Assembly (NCBI RefSeq): GCF_039871975.1
Contig: NZ_JBDPLL010000001.1
Strand: one strand, 5' to 3'
Source of the DNA: Trichormus_B sp936914905
GTDB taxonomy: Bacteria > Cyanobacteriota > Cyanobacteriia > Cyanobacteriales > Nostocaceae
DNA length: 64,000 nt
Under the pieces are notes generated by a model. That model was not told the DNA's origin. It searched no databases and worked only from the letters and a program-made list of their open reading frames with translations. Of this stretch, positions 1 to 8,304 are shown piece by piece. Each line of letters begins with the position of its first letter. Position 1 is the stretch's first letter. Both the position numbers and the translations under genes were made by a program.

Positions 1-1
1 T

Positions 2-409
2 GAAACAACGGAAACTGAATCTCAAAACTATGGTTACAAATTTGGTCAAGAAGAAGAAACCTACAACATCGTTGCCGCACACGGTTACTTTGGTCGCTTG
101 ATTTTCCAATACGCTTCCTTCAATAATAGCCGTTCACTTCACTTCTTCCTCGCCGCTTGGCCAGTAATCGGAATCTGGTTCACAGCACTGGGTGTCAGCA
201 CAATGGCGTTCAACTTGAACGGTTTCAACTTCAACCAATCCATAATTGACTCTCAAGGTCGTGTAATCGGTACATGGGCTGATGTAATCAACCGCGCTAA
301 CATAGGTATGGAAGTAATGCACGAACGTAACGCTCACAACTTCCCATTAGACTTAGCTGCTGGTGATGTTGCTCCTGTTGCTTTGGCTGCTCCTCCAATC
401 AACGGCTAA
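2..409 (+). CDS. psbA: Photosystem II D1 protein, C-terminal part (5' end outside window)
   Basis: The reading frame enters from the left edge and encodes D1 residues 226 to 360 by standard numbering. D1 is the photosystem II reaction-centre subunit that binds the QB quinone and the Mn4CaO5 cluster. Visible are the QB-pocket residues His252, Ser264 and Phe265, the non-haem iron ligand His272, and the cluster ligands His332, Glu333, His337, Asp342 and Ala344. The C-terminal extension after Ala344 (AGDVAPVALAAPPING) is what the CtpA protease removes; a CtpA-like gene lies at 44022. The length matches the usual 360 residues. Residue 130, which separates D1 isoforms, is outside the window. A strong terminator follows. 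Confidence 0.97.
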   Translation, partial: ETTETESQNYGYKFGQEEETYNIVAAHGYFGRLIFQYASFNNSRSLHFFLAAWPVIGIWFTALGVSTMAFNLNGFNFNQSIIDSQGRVIGTWADVINRANIGMEVMHERNAHNFPLDLAAGDVAPVALAAPPING

Positions 410-453
410 TCTGTCTAATCTAATCTTAAGTATCTCAGATCACTAATAACTAG

Positions 454-490
454 AAAATACCCTCCATAAATGGAGGGTATTTTTGTTTTT
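454..490 (+). terminator. Rho-independent terminator of psbA
   Basis: A 12-bp perfect stem (454-465 with 472-483) encloses a 6-base loop and runs into a T-rich tail. It lies 45 bases after the psbA stop codon. Confidence 0.9.
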
Positions 491-660
491 TAATTTCTGA
501 ATTCTGAATATCCAGGATTTAGGGATTTTCAGATAACAGATAAACAGATAACAAATAAAACTCTGATCTAGGCTATGCTATATGCTAGCTATAATCCTTC
601 CCAATCATGGGCTTTGAGGTTTTAATAACCATAAAACCAACGGAAGAGCCATAATATAGG

Positions 661-748
661 AGTAAAACTCTCTTGCTGTCTAGGTTTCAATTTAGATTCT
701 CTACTTCGTTCTTATCTTAGATTCTCTACTTCGTAGATCTGCAATTTA
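661..748 (+). repeat. Dispersed intergenic repeat R1, copy A
   Basis: This copy shares the core AACTCTCTTGCTGTCT, then GGTTTCAATTTAGATTCT and GATCTGCAAT, with copies at 6848-6915 (same strand) and 59041-59109 (opposite strand). Copy A carries a short internal duplication of the segment GATTCTCTACTTCG. No coding capacity and no clear terminal inverted repeat are seen. Confidence 0.75.
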
Positions 749-814
749 GTGTTAAAGTTGTGATTTCTTTTGGGTAAGTTTTTCAGAGTTTATGAGGTTT
801 ATTGCAAACAAAGA

Positions 815-927
815 ATAAGTAAGTCCGCGGGAAAAAGAAGTATGTAACAAAAAGTAAAATAACCAAAACCCTCTTACCTGTTGCTTTTTGCCTGTAATAA
901 GGACAATTTTTAACGCCAACCTACTTA
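815..927. repeat. MITE-like repeat family M1, copy 1
   Basis: The element has imperfect terminal inverted repeats. The left end reads ATAAGTAAGTCCGCGGGAAA, and the right end is the reverse complement of TAAGTAGGTTGGCGTTAAAA. The right end closely matches an end of the element at 6468-6596. About 113 bp with no ORF. Its interior differs from copy 2, so the two are related mainly through their ends. Confidence 0.6.
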
Positions 928-1332
928 ACTTGCTTCTAATAAACGTCTTTCTGGCTTTATTAAGAGTTTATTGATATTCGGTTTTTGCTTAGGAGTCAGC
1001 AACTAAACCAATGCCAGCTTGTACTGTCATAATTTGATTATGCAATATCACCGTTGTAATTGCGAGCACAGTATTTAGCAGTATTTAAAGCTGTATCATC
1101 AAGATCCTGTATCTCTAGCGGCAGCGTTAGCCATAAATCCTTAAATCCGGATTATGACAATATTCATCATGAAAATGATACGCTAAAACTAATGTATTTT
1201 GATACAATAAAGAATTGGTTTTTACAGTAAAGGCATAACTATACAGATTAAATATCATATTTTATGATTGTCGAAATAGAACGTTAACAAGGAATTCAAT
1301 ATAAAATCTAAAATTTCAAATCGCACAGCACA

Positions 1333-2724
1333 ATGGCAAACTTAACCCCTAATTCTAGTTTCAGTGTGACGCTACGCTTGCAAATTCCTAACCGGGTGGG
1401 TATGTTGGCTTCTGTAACACAGGCGATCGCACTCAGTGGTGGTAATCTAGGACAAATTGATTTAATTGAACAAACCCGCAAAGAATCCATCCGTGATATT
1501 ACAGTTGATGCGGCTAGTACAGAACACGCGGAAACTATTGTTCAAGCTATAAAAGGATTACCTGATATAAAGGTGATCAGTGTTTATGATCGCACCTTTA
1601 ATTTACATCGTGGTGGCAAAATCAGCATCGCTAGTAGAATCCCTCTCAAAAGTGTTTCCGATTTAGCAATGGCTTACACTCCTGGAGTCGGTCGGATTTG
1701 CACTGCGATCGCCCAAAATCCAGAGGAAGTTTACAATCTTACTATCAAACAAAACACTGTCGCGATCGTCACCGACGGTAGTGCGGTTTTGGGTCTGGGG
1801 AATCTTGGACCTGGTGCTGCTTTACCCGTGATGGAAGGTAAGGCCATGTTATTTAAAGAATTTGCAGGTCTTGATGCTTTCCCTATCTGTCTTGCTACCC
1901 AAGATACAGATGAAATTGTCAAAGCAGTGAAAAATATCGCCCCTGTGTTTGGTGGTGTGAATCTAGAAGATATTGCTGCACCCCGCTGTTTTGAAATTGA
2001 AAAAAGACTGCGACAAGAATTAGATATACCAGTGTTTCATGATGACCAACATGGTACAGCAATTGTTACTTTAGCTGCATTGTTTAATGCCTTAAAATTA
2101 GTCAATAAGTCAATTGCAGACATCCGCATTGTGATTAATGGTGCTGGTGCAGCTGGAGTGGCGATCGCTTGTTTACTCAGCAAAGCAGGAGCAGAAAAAA
2201 TCTTGATCTGTGACTCCAAAGGCATTATATCCACCAATCGTACTGATTTAAACGAAGAAAAAAAAGAATTTGCAGTCAAGGCCCAAGGCACTTTAGCAGG
2301 TGCTATGCAAGGTGCAGATGTGTTTATTGGTGTCAGCGCACCCGGAGTTTTAACACCAGAAATGGTGCAAGGAATGACAAAGGATGCAATTGTGTTTGCC
2401 ATGGCTAATCCCATCCCCGAAATTCAACCAGAATTAGCCCCCAAGAACGTGGCAGTTATGGCTACAGGTCGCAGTGACTACCCCAACCAAATCAATAATG
2501 TCTTGGCGTTTCCAGGGGTGTTCCGTGGGGCTTTAGATTGTCGGGCCAGAACGATTAGCACAACAATGTATTTAGAAGCAGCTAGTGCGATCGCATCTTT
2601 AGTTAAACCTTCCGACTTAAATCGAGAACATATTATTCCTTCAGTCTTTGATAGTCGTGTTGCTACTGCTGTTGCTGCTGCTGTACAACAGGCCGCACGA
2701 GAAGAAGGAATTGCTCAAAGTTAA
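1333..2724 (+). CDS. NAD(P)-dependent malic enzyme with N-terminal ACT domain
   Basis: A 463-residue enzyme converting malate to pyruvate and CO2 while reducing NAD(P). Residues about 8 to 85 form an ACT domain (LRLQIPNRVGMLASVTQAI), which in other enzymes binds small regulators such as amino acids. The malic N-terminal domain follows, with the catalytic-type Tyr115 (MAYTPGVG), Lys170 (MEGKAMLFKEF) and metal-binding acidic residues near 212 and 237 (LEDIAAP, FHDDQHGTA). The Rossmann motif GAGAAG is at 270-275. The gene is intact with typical cyanobacterial codon use. With PEP carboxylase at 31037 it could take part in C4-acid and pyruvate metabolism. The ACT-malic fusion is usual for cyanobacterial homologues; cofactor preference cannot be read from the sequence. 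Confidence 0.93.
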   Translation: MANLTPNSSFSVTLRLQIPNRVGMLASVTQAIALSGGNLGQIDLIEQTRKESIRDITVDAASTEHAETIVQAIKGLPDIKVISVYDRTFNLHRGGKISIASRIPLKSVSDLAMAYTPGVGRICTAIAQNPEEVYNLTIKQNTVAIVTDGSAVLGLGNLGPGAALPVMEGKAMLFKEFAGLDAFPICLATQDTDEIVKAVKNIAPVFGGVNLEDIAAPRCFEIEKRLRQELDIPVFHDDQHGTAIVTLAALFNALKLVNKSIADIRIVINGAGAAGVAIACLLSKAGAEKILICDSKGIISTNRTDLNEEKKEFAVKAQGTLAGAMQGADVFIGVSAPGVLTPEMVQGMTKDAIVFAMANPIPEIQPELAPKNVAVMATGRSDYPNQINNVLAFPGVFRGALDCRARTISTTMYLEAASAIASLVKPSDLNREHIIPSVFDSRVATAVAAAVQQAAREEGIAQS

Positions 2725-2737
2725 TCAATAACAGTAA

Positions 2738-2757
2738 AAACCCACATTAGTGGGTTT
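2738..2757 (+). terminator. Stem-loop downstream of the malic enzyme gene
   Basis: A perfect 8-bp stem, AAACCCAC / GTGGGTTT, with a 4-base loop starts 14 bases after the stop codon. No real T tract follows, so it may act as a weak terminator or a 3'-end stabiliser. Confidence 0.5.
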
Positions 2758-2840
2758 ACAACTTCATAATCTCTCAACAGTCAGCCTTCGGCTAAGAATA
2801 GAATGTGCAACATTGTTTTTCAAAAAAATCAATTTAAGTC

Positions 2841-3308
2841 ATGAAATACTCAATTATTACAGGTGTATTCCCAGCAACTTTAACCTTATTTACTACCGTT
2901 GCTAAAGCCTAAGAGACTCCATTCTCATATTCCATAAATTCCTAAAATCTCATCACCAGTAAAATATTAAAGACTCAAAAAACCCCACCTCTAAAAAACT
3001 TTTCAGGAGCAGCAGAAATTGCTTTAGCAGAATACCTCAAAACAATTAAAGCGAAAATGTATGGTGCTTTCCGGTGTCCATATTGTCACCACCAAAAAGA
3101 ACTATTTGGTAAACCAGCATGGGCAACTATTACATATATTGAATGTGATCCTAAAGGTACTAACCCACAACCTGATCTATGTCAGAAAGCAAAAATAAAA
3201 GGTTATCCGAGTTGGGAAATTCAAGGTAAAATATATGCAGGAATGCAATCTTTACAAACCCTAGCTCAGATATCTAGTTATCAAGGAAAACGCAATTTTA
3301 AGAACTAA
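2841..3308 (+). pseudogene. Thioredoxin-like protein (VKOR-associated type), broken by in-frame stops
   Basis: An ATG at 2841 opens a signal-peptide-like stretch (MKYSIITGVFPATLTLF...) that ends in TAA at 2910. A second TAA follows at 2943. The same frame then continues without shift through AAEIALAEYLKTIKAKMYGA, the CPYC redox motif and the GYPSWEI segment to the stop at 3306. The fold matches the thioredoxin-like domain fused to, or partnered with, cyanobacterial VKOR-type disulfide-forming enzymes. The part from 3057 could in principle be translated from its own ATG, giving 83 residues without a signal peptide. I read it as a pseudogene because the export signal is lost. Confidence 0.75.
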
Positions 3309-3424
3309 TTCAAACACAAAGTTCCCAAGTATTGAAGAGGATGTTTGTAAAGTCATTGGTGATGTATAAAAGAACTGTAGATTTCCCCTAGCCTCTTTCA
3401 CATAGGATGGGCATTTATATAATA

Positions 3425-3745
3425 GATATACTGAATTCCGCAGACACTATACTGGGCAATTTGCCATTCTAGGTAAAAACGCCGCATTTGTTCTAAATTA
3501 CTTTTTTATAATCCTTTACCACATTTGGCTATTAAGTTTTTTGAAAGTCTTTTTATAACTGATGCACCGTATTCTGCTCGTTTCTCTCCACCTTACTCAA
3601 GTTCTACAATTCCCCGCCTAATTTGCCAGTAGGTGGCTGTCATGATAGCATTAAGTGAACGAGCAGCAGCACGTTGAGATGATTCCAGAAGTTGAATTAA
3701 ATCTTTGAGAGTGTTTTCTTACTCGTTAATTACGATATTTTGAGC
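3425..3745 (-). pseudogene. DUF1016 (YhcG-type) N-terminal fragment
   Basis: On the minus strand the text reads SSQRAAARSLNAIMTATYWQ, then RRGIVELE, a stop, GGEKRAEYGASVIKRLSKNL, IAKCGKG, a stop, and SNLEQMRRFYLEWQIAQYS. This is the conserved N-terminal region of the DUF1016 family, whose full members carry a C-terminal PDDEXK nuclease-like domain. At least two internal stops are present and the C-terminal half is absent. A dead remnant; start and end are approximate. Confidence 0.7.
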
Positions 3746-3780
3746 AGTTTAATTTCCATCATTGATGTCACGTAAAAAGT

Positions 3781-4536
3781 TTATTTACTTTCTTCTTCGT
3801 TCACAAACTCCAAATATCCCTTACTTAATTCCTCCACAGCCAAATCATAAAACTGTTTACCATTTTCTGGAGTAGCTAAAGCAGGATTGGAACCCATACG
3901 GCCATCGTGGTAACGTAAACGAAAATCAACAGCACCATAAATTTTGTGTCCACAAACAACTTCTGGAGACAGGTATGCTTTTTTTATTGCTTCTGGATAA
4001 TAATATTGAGTCACAGCTACTTCACTAGGAGTTGCATGAGAACCTTCTTGATCACTGTATAATTCTTTAGCCAGCTTATACACAGAAGCACACATAAACC
4101 AATTAGCAACTTGACATTGCACTTTTGATGCATTAGGATTTTGTAAATCTTCTAAATGAGCGTAAATTTCTGAAAAAGCCGCTTTGAGAGTAGCAATATT
4201 TCCACCATGTCCGTTGATAAAGTAGAACTTGGTAAAACCAGCTTTGGCTAAACAAGTTATATAATCTCGCACGACCAAAATTAAAGTGCTAGGACGCAAA
4301 CTAATTGTACCTGGAAAAGCAGTATGATGTAATGCCATACCGACATTGATTGTTGGTGCAACCATAGCTTGAGTGGCTTCACCAACTCCACGGGATATAG
4401 CTTCTGCACAAATAGCATCAGTACCAATTAAACCAGTAGGACCATGTTGTTCTGTAGAACCAATGGGGAAAATAATTCCCTGAGAGTGCTGTAAATAAGT
4501 TTCTACTTCTGGCCAAGTGCTGAGATGTAATAACAT
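3781..4536 (-). CDS. Creatininase family protein
   Basis: A 251-residue member of the creatininase family of metal-dependent amidohydrolases. Metal- and substrate-binding motifs are visible: GSTEQHGPTGLIGTDA near residue 27, GMALHHTAFPGTISL near residue 66, NGHGGN near residue 110 and an acidic GSHATPSE segment near residue 165. Length and motif order are normal for the family. The physiological substrate in cyanobacteria is not established. Family members include creatinine amidohydrolase, the riboflavin/F420-pathway enzyme ArfB and the mycofactocin peptidase MftE. The gene stands alone between pseudogenes and looks intact. Confidence 0.85.
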   Translation of the reverse strand: MLLHLSTWPEVETYLQHSQGIIFPIGSTEQHGPTGLIGTDAICAEAISRGVGEATQAMVAPTINVGMALHHTAFPGTISLRPSTLILVVRDYITCLAKAGFTKFYFINGHGGNIATLKAAFSEIYAHLEDLQNPNASKVQCQVANWFMCASVYKLAKELYSDQEGSHATPSEVAVTQYYYPEAIKKAYLSPEVVCGHKIYGAVDFRLRYHDGRMGSNPALATPENGKQFYDLAVEELSKGYLEFVNEEESK

Positions 4537-5268
4537 TTTATGTAAATCTTAAAACCTAAATTATATATAAATTCTGAACGATTAATGAATACTATAATAA
4601 ATCTATCTGGCGTTATAAATTTGTAAGCATTCAGCTAATGCCTAACGGCACGCTACAGGAAAAGGGATCAGCAGTCAGCTTTTTCAGGCTAACGCCAAAA
4701 ATACCTATTTGATAATTAACCAATTTCTCAAACATTCTGACTCCTGAATTCTTACATAAATTTTTAATTTTAAATTTTCAATTTATAGGGATAAATTATA
4801 GAGGGATAAATTATAGGGATGGAGTCACAACAAGTTCTGAAGTATAGTATTATACATGTATCTTTTAAACCTCCATACAAACTCAGGTAACCTAAAAAGA
4901 TGCGCCATAAGACTACTTTATTTTTATTGGTTTTAAGCGGTAAATCAGGAGTTTTATAACTATGCCGTGTAATTAAATTACATCAATTTCTGTTGGTGCA
5001 AGATGTAAGCCTCCCACGAGCGCGGTTTACGATCCCGCAATAAGTGAAAGAAACACGTTCACATTGAAAACCTGAAATACTTAGTGGGCAAGGGTTATAA
5101 AATGTTTTTCTTGAGATTATAAACATTTTACCGATACTGCAACTTTAGCTGATGATACTTGTTGCGAATCTCCAAACAAGAAGTACTCCAAGTGCATAAG
5201 ATGTTTGTTTTCTGGATTGTCAGCTATACCAGGAGAAAGATATAATAAACTTCACTCTTAGTGCTGAA
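4537..5268. other. Intergenic region with a short tandem repeat
   Basis: No gene is supported. At 4788-4820 the unit GGGATAAATTATAG(A) occurs twice in tandem followed by a partial third unit. A GC-richer stretch around 5010-5090 stands out from the AT-rich surroundings but matches nothing I recognise. Confidence 0.5.
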
Positions 5269-5542
5269 TTAATCAAAGCAATAATGTTTTTTTAGGTCTT
5301 GGGTAATTTCCCATGTACAAGACATCCCAGCCGGAAAAGTCACTAAATCACCTTTACTGATTTGCACTGGTTGTCTGCCATCAGGAGTCACAATTACATT
5401 ACCTTCTAAAAAGTAGCAAGTTTCTTGAGAATCATAAAGTCCACGGGAATTTAGCAACTTCTTTTTGCCAAATTGCCCATTTGTATACGCCTAATTGGTT
5501 GAGGCTCTCTTGACTAGGTTGATGCTCGATCTTAATTTTCAT
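5269..5542 (-). pseudogene. Small cupin-domain protein with a single-base frameshift
   Basis: The minus strand opens with ATG at 5542 (MKIKIEHQPSQESLNQLGVY...) and runs to KFPWTL before a TGA. One extra T near 5433-5438 explains the break: removing it restores WTYDSQETCYFLEGNVIV and joins the downstream ORF, which continues through GDLVTFPAGMSCTWEI to the end. The restored protein, about 90 residues, is a single cupin of the small DUF861-like type with the FPAG motif. With only one lesion it is a very young pseudogene or a sequencing error. Confidence 0.8.
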
Positions 5543-5563
5543 CTGTATTGAATCTAGTTGGTT

Positions 5564-5902
5564 TTAGCAGTAGGATTGGATGTCCTCTCCACATTGATCT
5601 ACTAAATAACACAATGCGCGAAAACGCAAGCCGACTAGTTGATCATACAGTGGATTGAGCTTACATATTGGAGGAATGTGAGCTACTTTGCGACCCAAAA
5701 ACATTATATCACGTTCAAAGGGACATTGAGCAGGAATCAGTTTGGCTATAAATTTAGCGAGTTTACGGTTGTGAATTTGAATTTCATCTAACCATTGACG
5801 GATTGGTTGCAGTAAATCAGATTTATTACTTGTTTGATAATTTTCTCCAATGGGGCTAATTAAAGTAGGGAGAATAATAGGTTGACTATTTGTGGTGATC
5901 AT
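5564..5902 (-). CDS. Mo-dependent nitrogenase C-terminal-like (Mo-nitro_C) protein
   Basis: The protein matches the cyanobacterial Mo-nitro_C family (PF06967): LLQPIRQWLDEIQI, LAKFIAKLIPAQCPFERDI, HIPPICKLNPLYDQLVGLRF and RALCYLVDQCGEDI. The domain is found beside or fused to nitrogenase-related proteins in nitrogen-fixing cyanobacteria, but its biochemical role is unknown. I chose the ATG at 5902 (MITTNSQPIILP, 112 residues) because AGGA lies 11 bases upstream. An upstream ATG at 5944 would add 14 residues. The gene appears intact. Confidence 0.8.
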   Translation of the reverse strand: MITTNSQPIILPTLISPIGENYQTSNKSDLLQPIRQWLDEIQIHNRKLAKFIAKLIPAQCPFERDIMFLGRKVAHIPPICKLNPLYDQLVGLRFRALCYLVDQCGEDIQSYC

Positions 5903-6467
5903 AGTTCTCAATCCTGTTGTCTTTAGATGGATGAAATTTTGCAAATTTAACTGTTATCCATGCAATTTATTGCATAAATCTGCGTTGTCTTGGTAATTAT
6001 AGTGAAGACAATTCTGACTTAGATATCTTACATGGAATCAGCAGAGATATCCTTCAACTAATTGCTATTTAAACTCACCGGATGTTGAAGAACTGTCCCG
6101 TTAAATACAAAATAACAAAGAAATCATAAAAATGATATTACCTTAACTTATTAATTACTGATATCGAATATTGCGCTCCCATATATCAATCCCAAAAGCT
6201 TAGTGAGAAAAGTATTCGGTGCTACAGACTCTAGCTGTGCAAATTAAAATGTAGCTGAGATTCAACAAAAATCAGGTTTAACAAATATTTAGCTATTTGC
6301 AGAGTCAATTTTAGAACTGAAGAATATAGACAAGAATGTTAGATAAGTTACATAAGCTAACCTGAATCATTACTAACTGGTAGCAAGGCAGCATCTGATA
6401 AGAATAAACTAATCGACTGTAAAATTAGCTGATAAAAACTCAATATCAGTTATGGCAGTTCTAAATG

Positions 6468-6596
6468 ATAAGTAGGTAGACACAAATAAACATAACTATG
6501 TAACAAGTAAATTACTTGAAACTCTTGCGATTACTCGACTCCGCTTTGCTGCATTCGCCATGACATAGTTATCAATTTTTCCGCCCACCTACTTAT
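6468..6596. repeat. MITE-like repeat family M1, copy 2
   Basis: A 129-bp element bounded by the perfect 10-bp inverted repeat ATAAGTAGGT / ACCTACTTAT, with a second inner inverted pair ATAACTATGT / ACATAGTTAT. The right end (reverse complement ATAAGTAGGTGGGCGGAAAA) matches the right end of the element at 815-927. No ORF. Confidence 0.7.
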
Positions 6597-6762
6597 ATGA
6601 ACAAATCTATTTCCTAGCCCCTCGTCTATGTTTTCACGTATAGAATAGTACTATATTTTACTGTCATTAGATTAAGTACACCTTGATTCATTCATTCTTT
6701 AGTATTTCCTATTAATATCCTTTACGAGTTATGATGGCGACTTACAGCAGGAGTCAGGAGTC

Positions 6763-6848
6763 AGCTGTTACGCATTTACATTTTTCCTCAAAAGCCTTGC
6801 TACAAGGACTCTAGGCTACTAAATATTAAATTTACCTGCGTAACAGCT
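6763..6848. repeat. MITE-like repeat family M2, copy 1
   Basis: An 86-bp element with perfect 12-bp terminal inverted repeats, AGCTGTTACGCA at 6763-6774 and TGCGTAACAGCT at 6837-6848. Its interior (CTACAAGGACT, TAGGCTAC, ATTAAATTTA) is shared in inverted orientation with the element at 54431-54521. Two copies sharing ends and core argue for a mobile or recently spread element. Confidence 0.85.
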
Positions 6849-6915
6849 TAAAACTCTCTTCCTGTCTTGGTTTCAATTTAGATTCTGTACCTTATTGATC
6901 TGCAATCTGCTGTAA
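6848..6915 (+). repeat. Dispersed intergenic repeat R1, copy B
   Basis: This copy carries AACTCTCTTCCTGTCTTGG, TTTCAATTTAGATTCTGTAC and GATCTGCAATCTGCTGTAA, and is nearly colinear with the inverted copy at 59041-59109. It directly abuts the M2 element. Confidence 0.8.
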
Positions 6916-7076
6916 CTCTTATTTGACCTTTACAGGAGCTTGTAATAGTTCAATATATCGAATTAAGAGTATTCCTGGACTCTCAAATTTAATGCTGATC
7001 TAAATGTTCACAAGATCTGTTTCTTTTTCAAAATAAGCACATACTTCATAAAACCAGAAATCATGTAATTATTCAG

Positions 7077-7550
7077 TCAAACATTTTGCCGATTGATGTG
7101 AATCATTTCCCAAGTTGTATATGTACCAATGAGACTCCACAATAAATAAGGAACTAGCAATAATGCTGCCCAAATAGAAACAGATAAAACTGCTAAAGTG
7201 ACTAAAAGACAGATGATAAAACCTGTACCACCAAGAATTGTACCTACTTTGAGACTACGTAACCTAAACATGACGGGTGTGTAAGCAATGGTAAATATTT
7301 CTAGCAGTAGGTATAAACCCATCATTAACCAGGTTGTACTACTACCAGGATTGTGTTCCCAGATCATATAAGCTGACCAAGCGCCACAAATAAAGATTAC
7401 TGTCCAGATTAACGGAATTGCGCCTTCAAAAGTCAGCCATCTGGGTCTTTGTAAGTGCCTGAACCACTCGCTATCACTAGGTGTAATCCGGGTACTTGCA
7501 AAGACTAGTAAGAAAGCCAGACCTCCAATTATCATCCAAGATTTAATCAT
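7077..7550 (-). CDS. TspO/MBR family membrane protein
   Basis: A 157-residue protein with five predicted membrane segments and the family layout. An RP.W segment (QRPRWLTFEGAIPLIWTVIF) sits near residue 35, aromatic-rich helices follow, and the C-terminal helix ends in WSLIGTYTTWEMI. TspO/MBR proteins bind tetrapyrroles, and bacterial members have been linked to tetrapyrrole handling and stress responses. The first helix serves as signal anchor. The gene is intact and alone on its strand; no regulatory motif was identified. It could be a diverged TspO-like protein, since the usual tryptophan pattern is only partly kept. Confidence 0.8.
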   Translation of the reverse strand: MIKSWMIIGGLAFLLVFASTRITPSDSEWFRHLQRPRWLTFEGAIPLIWTVIFICGAWSAYMIWEHNPGSSTTWLMMGLYLLLEIFTIAYTPVMFRLRSLKVGTILGGTGFIICLLVTLAVLSVSIWAALLLVPYLLWSLIGTYTTWEMIHINRQNV

Positions 7551-7828
7551 AGTTTCCTATCCTTGGTGATGACTTTCCTGAAAAATAACATAGTAATTAT
7601 GTCAGTAAATAATGTGTTAATTGTACCTATTAGTAATTTAAGCCTGGGAAGAGGTTATTATTCTTTTCCTATCTCCAAGTTCTATCTTATGCCTTAATAT
7701 GTGGTGGTAATTATGTCTGGAGGTGCGTGTATATAGTAAGTTGATGGAACTAAGGTTTGGAAGAGGGGGATATAACAAGTAATCATTCATGAATATGCAC
7801 ACTGAATCGGAAGTGCGATCGCATCACC

Positions 7829-8293
7829 ATGATCAGCCATCGCTTGGCCTTGTTGTTTGCTGCTACTGGTCGTGATTTTGCTCAACAACAAAATACAGGT
7901 CTAGGAGTTGGCATATTTTGGGGTGTGTGCGGAATTTTAGTGCTGTTATTTAGTGTTTATTGGAATTTTCGTTACACACGCCTCAGTAAACGGCTAGCAA
8001 ACCCCAATCCAACTTTACATCCCAGTAAGGCAGAAACCGTTAGAGCTATCCGACTGGGAATAATGGTGAGTTTAGTGGGGATTTTAATCAGCATCTTGGG
8101 TGCAGGTGCAACGGTAGGTGTGCTAGTAGCTAAATCTGTCTCCCAACCCCCAGGAGTGACAATTACTGACCCTTATAGGATTATTCGTGCTATGGATGTA
8201 TTTGTGGAAGTTGCAAATATTAATAGTATTGCGGCTCACTTTGTGAGTACTGTGGCTTCTCTGTGGTTGTTAGAAAAAGTCCATCACCATTAA
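7829..8293 (+). CDS. DUF3611 family membrane protein, possibly N-terminally truncated
   Basis: The 154-residue product contains conserved blocks of DUF3611, the family that includes plastid Tic21-type proteins: GLGVGIFWGVCGILVLLFSVYWNFRYTR (in pieces), then RAIRLGIMVSLVGILIS, GVLVAKS, and a C-terminal NSIAAHFVSTVASLWLL helix. Three membrane segments are visible. Typical family members, as I recall them, are 30 to 50 residues longer and begin with another membrane helix. Here a TGA blocks in-frame extension about 30 bases upstream and no homologous sequence is seen further up. Either the start was lost or this lineage has a short form. Its stop is 11 bases from the convergent era gene. Confidence 0.65.
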   Translation: MISHRLALLFAATGRDFAQQQNTGLGVGIFWGVCGILVLLFSVYWNFRYTRLSKRLANPNPTLHPSKAETVRAIRLGIMVSLVGILISILGAGATVGVLVAKSVSQPPGVTITDPYRIIRAMDVFVEVANINSIAAHFVSTVASLWLLEKVHHH

Positions 8294-8304
8294 TTTGTAA
8301 TTAT

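Larger units (their letters stand above)
491..1332. other. Intergenic region without a gene
   Basis: No supported gene lies between psbA and the malic enzyme gene. The stretch holds two dispersed repeats (661-748 and 815-927, listed separately). The remainder is AT-rich and unassigned. The malic enzyme promoter should lie in its last 200 bases, but I see no unambiguous motif. Confidence 0.6.
5945..7076. other. Long intergenic region made largely of repeats
   Basis: No gene is supported over more than 1.1 kb. It contains an M1-type element (6468-6596), an M2 element (6763-6848) and repeat R1 copy B (6848-6915) directly abutting it. The rest is AT-rich with no recognisable gene remnant. Confidence 0.6.

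Noticed and set aside
3425..3745. Restriction or defence system around DUF1016
   Set aside because: Only a stop-ridden fragment without its nuclease domain remains, and no methylase or partner gene is adjacent.
4990..5100. Possible structured RNA in the GC-richer stretch
   Set aside because: I could not draw a convincing fold or match a known RNA family, so no feature is claimed.
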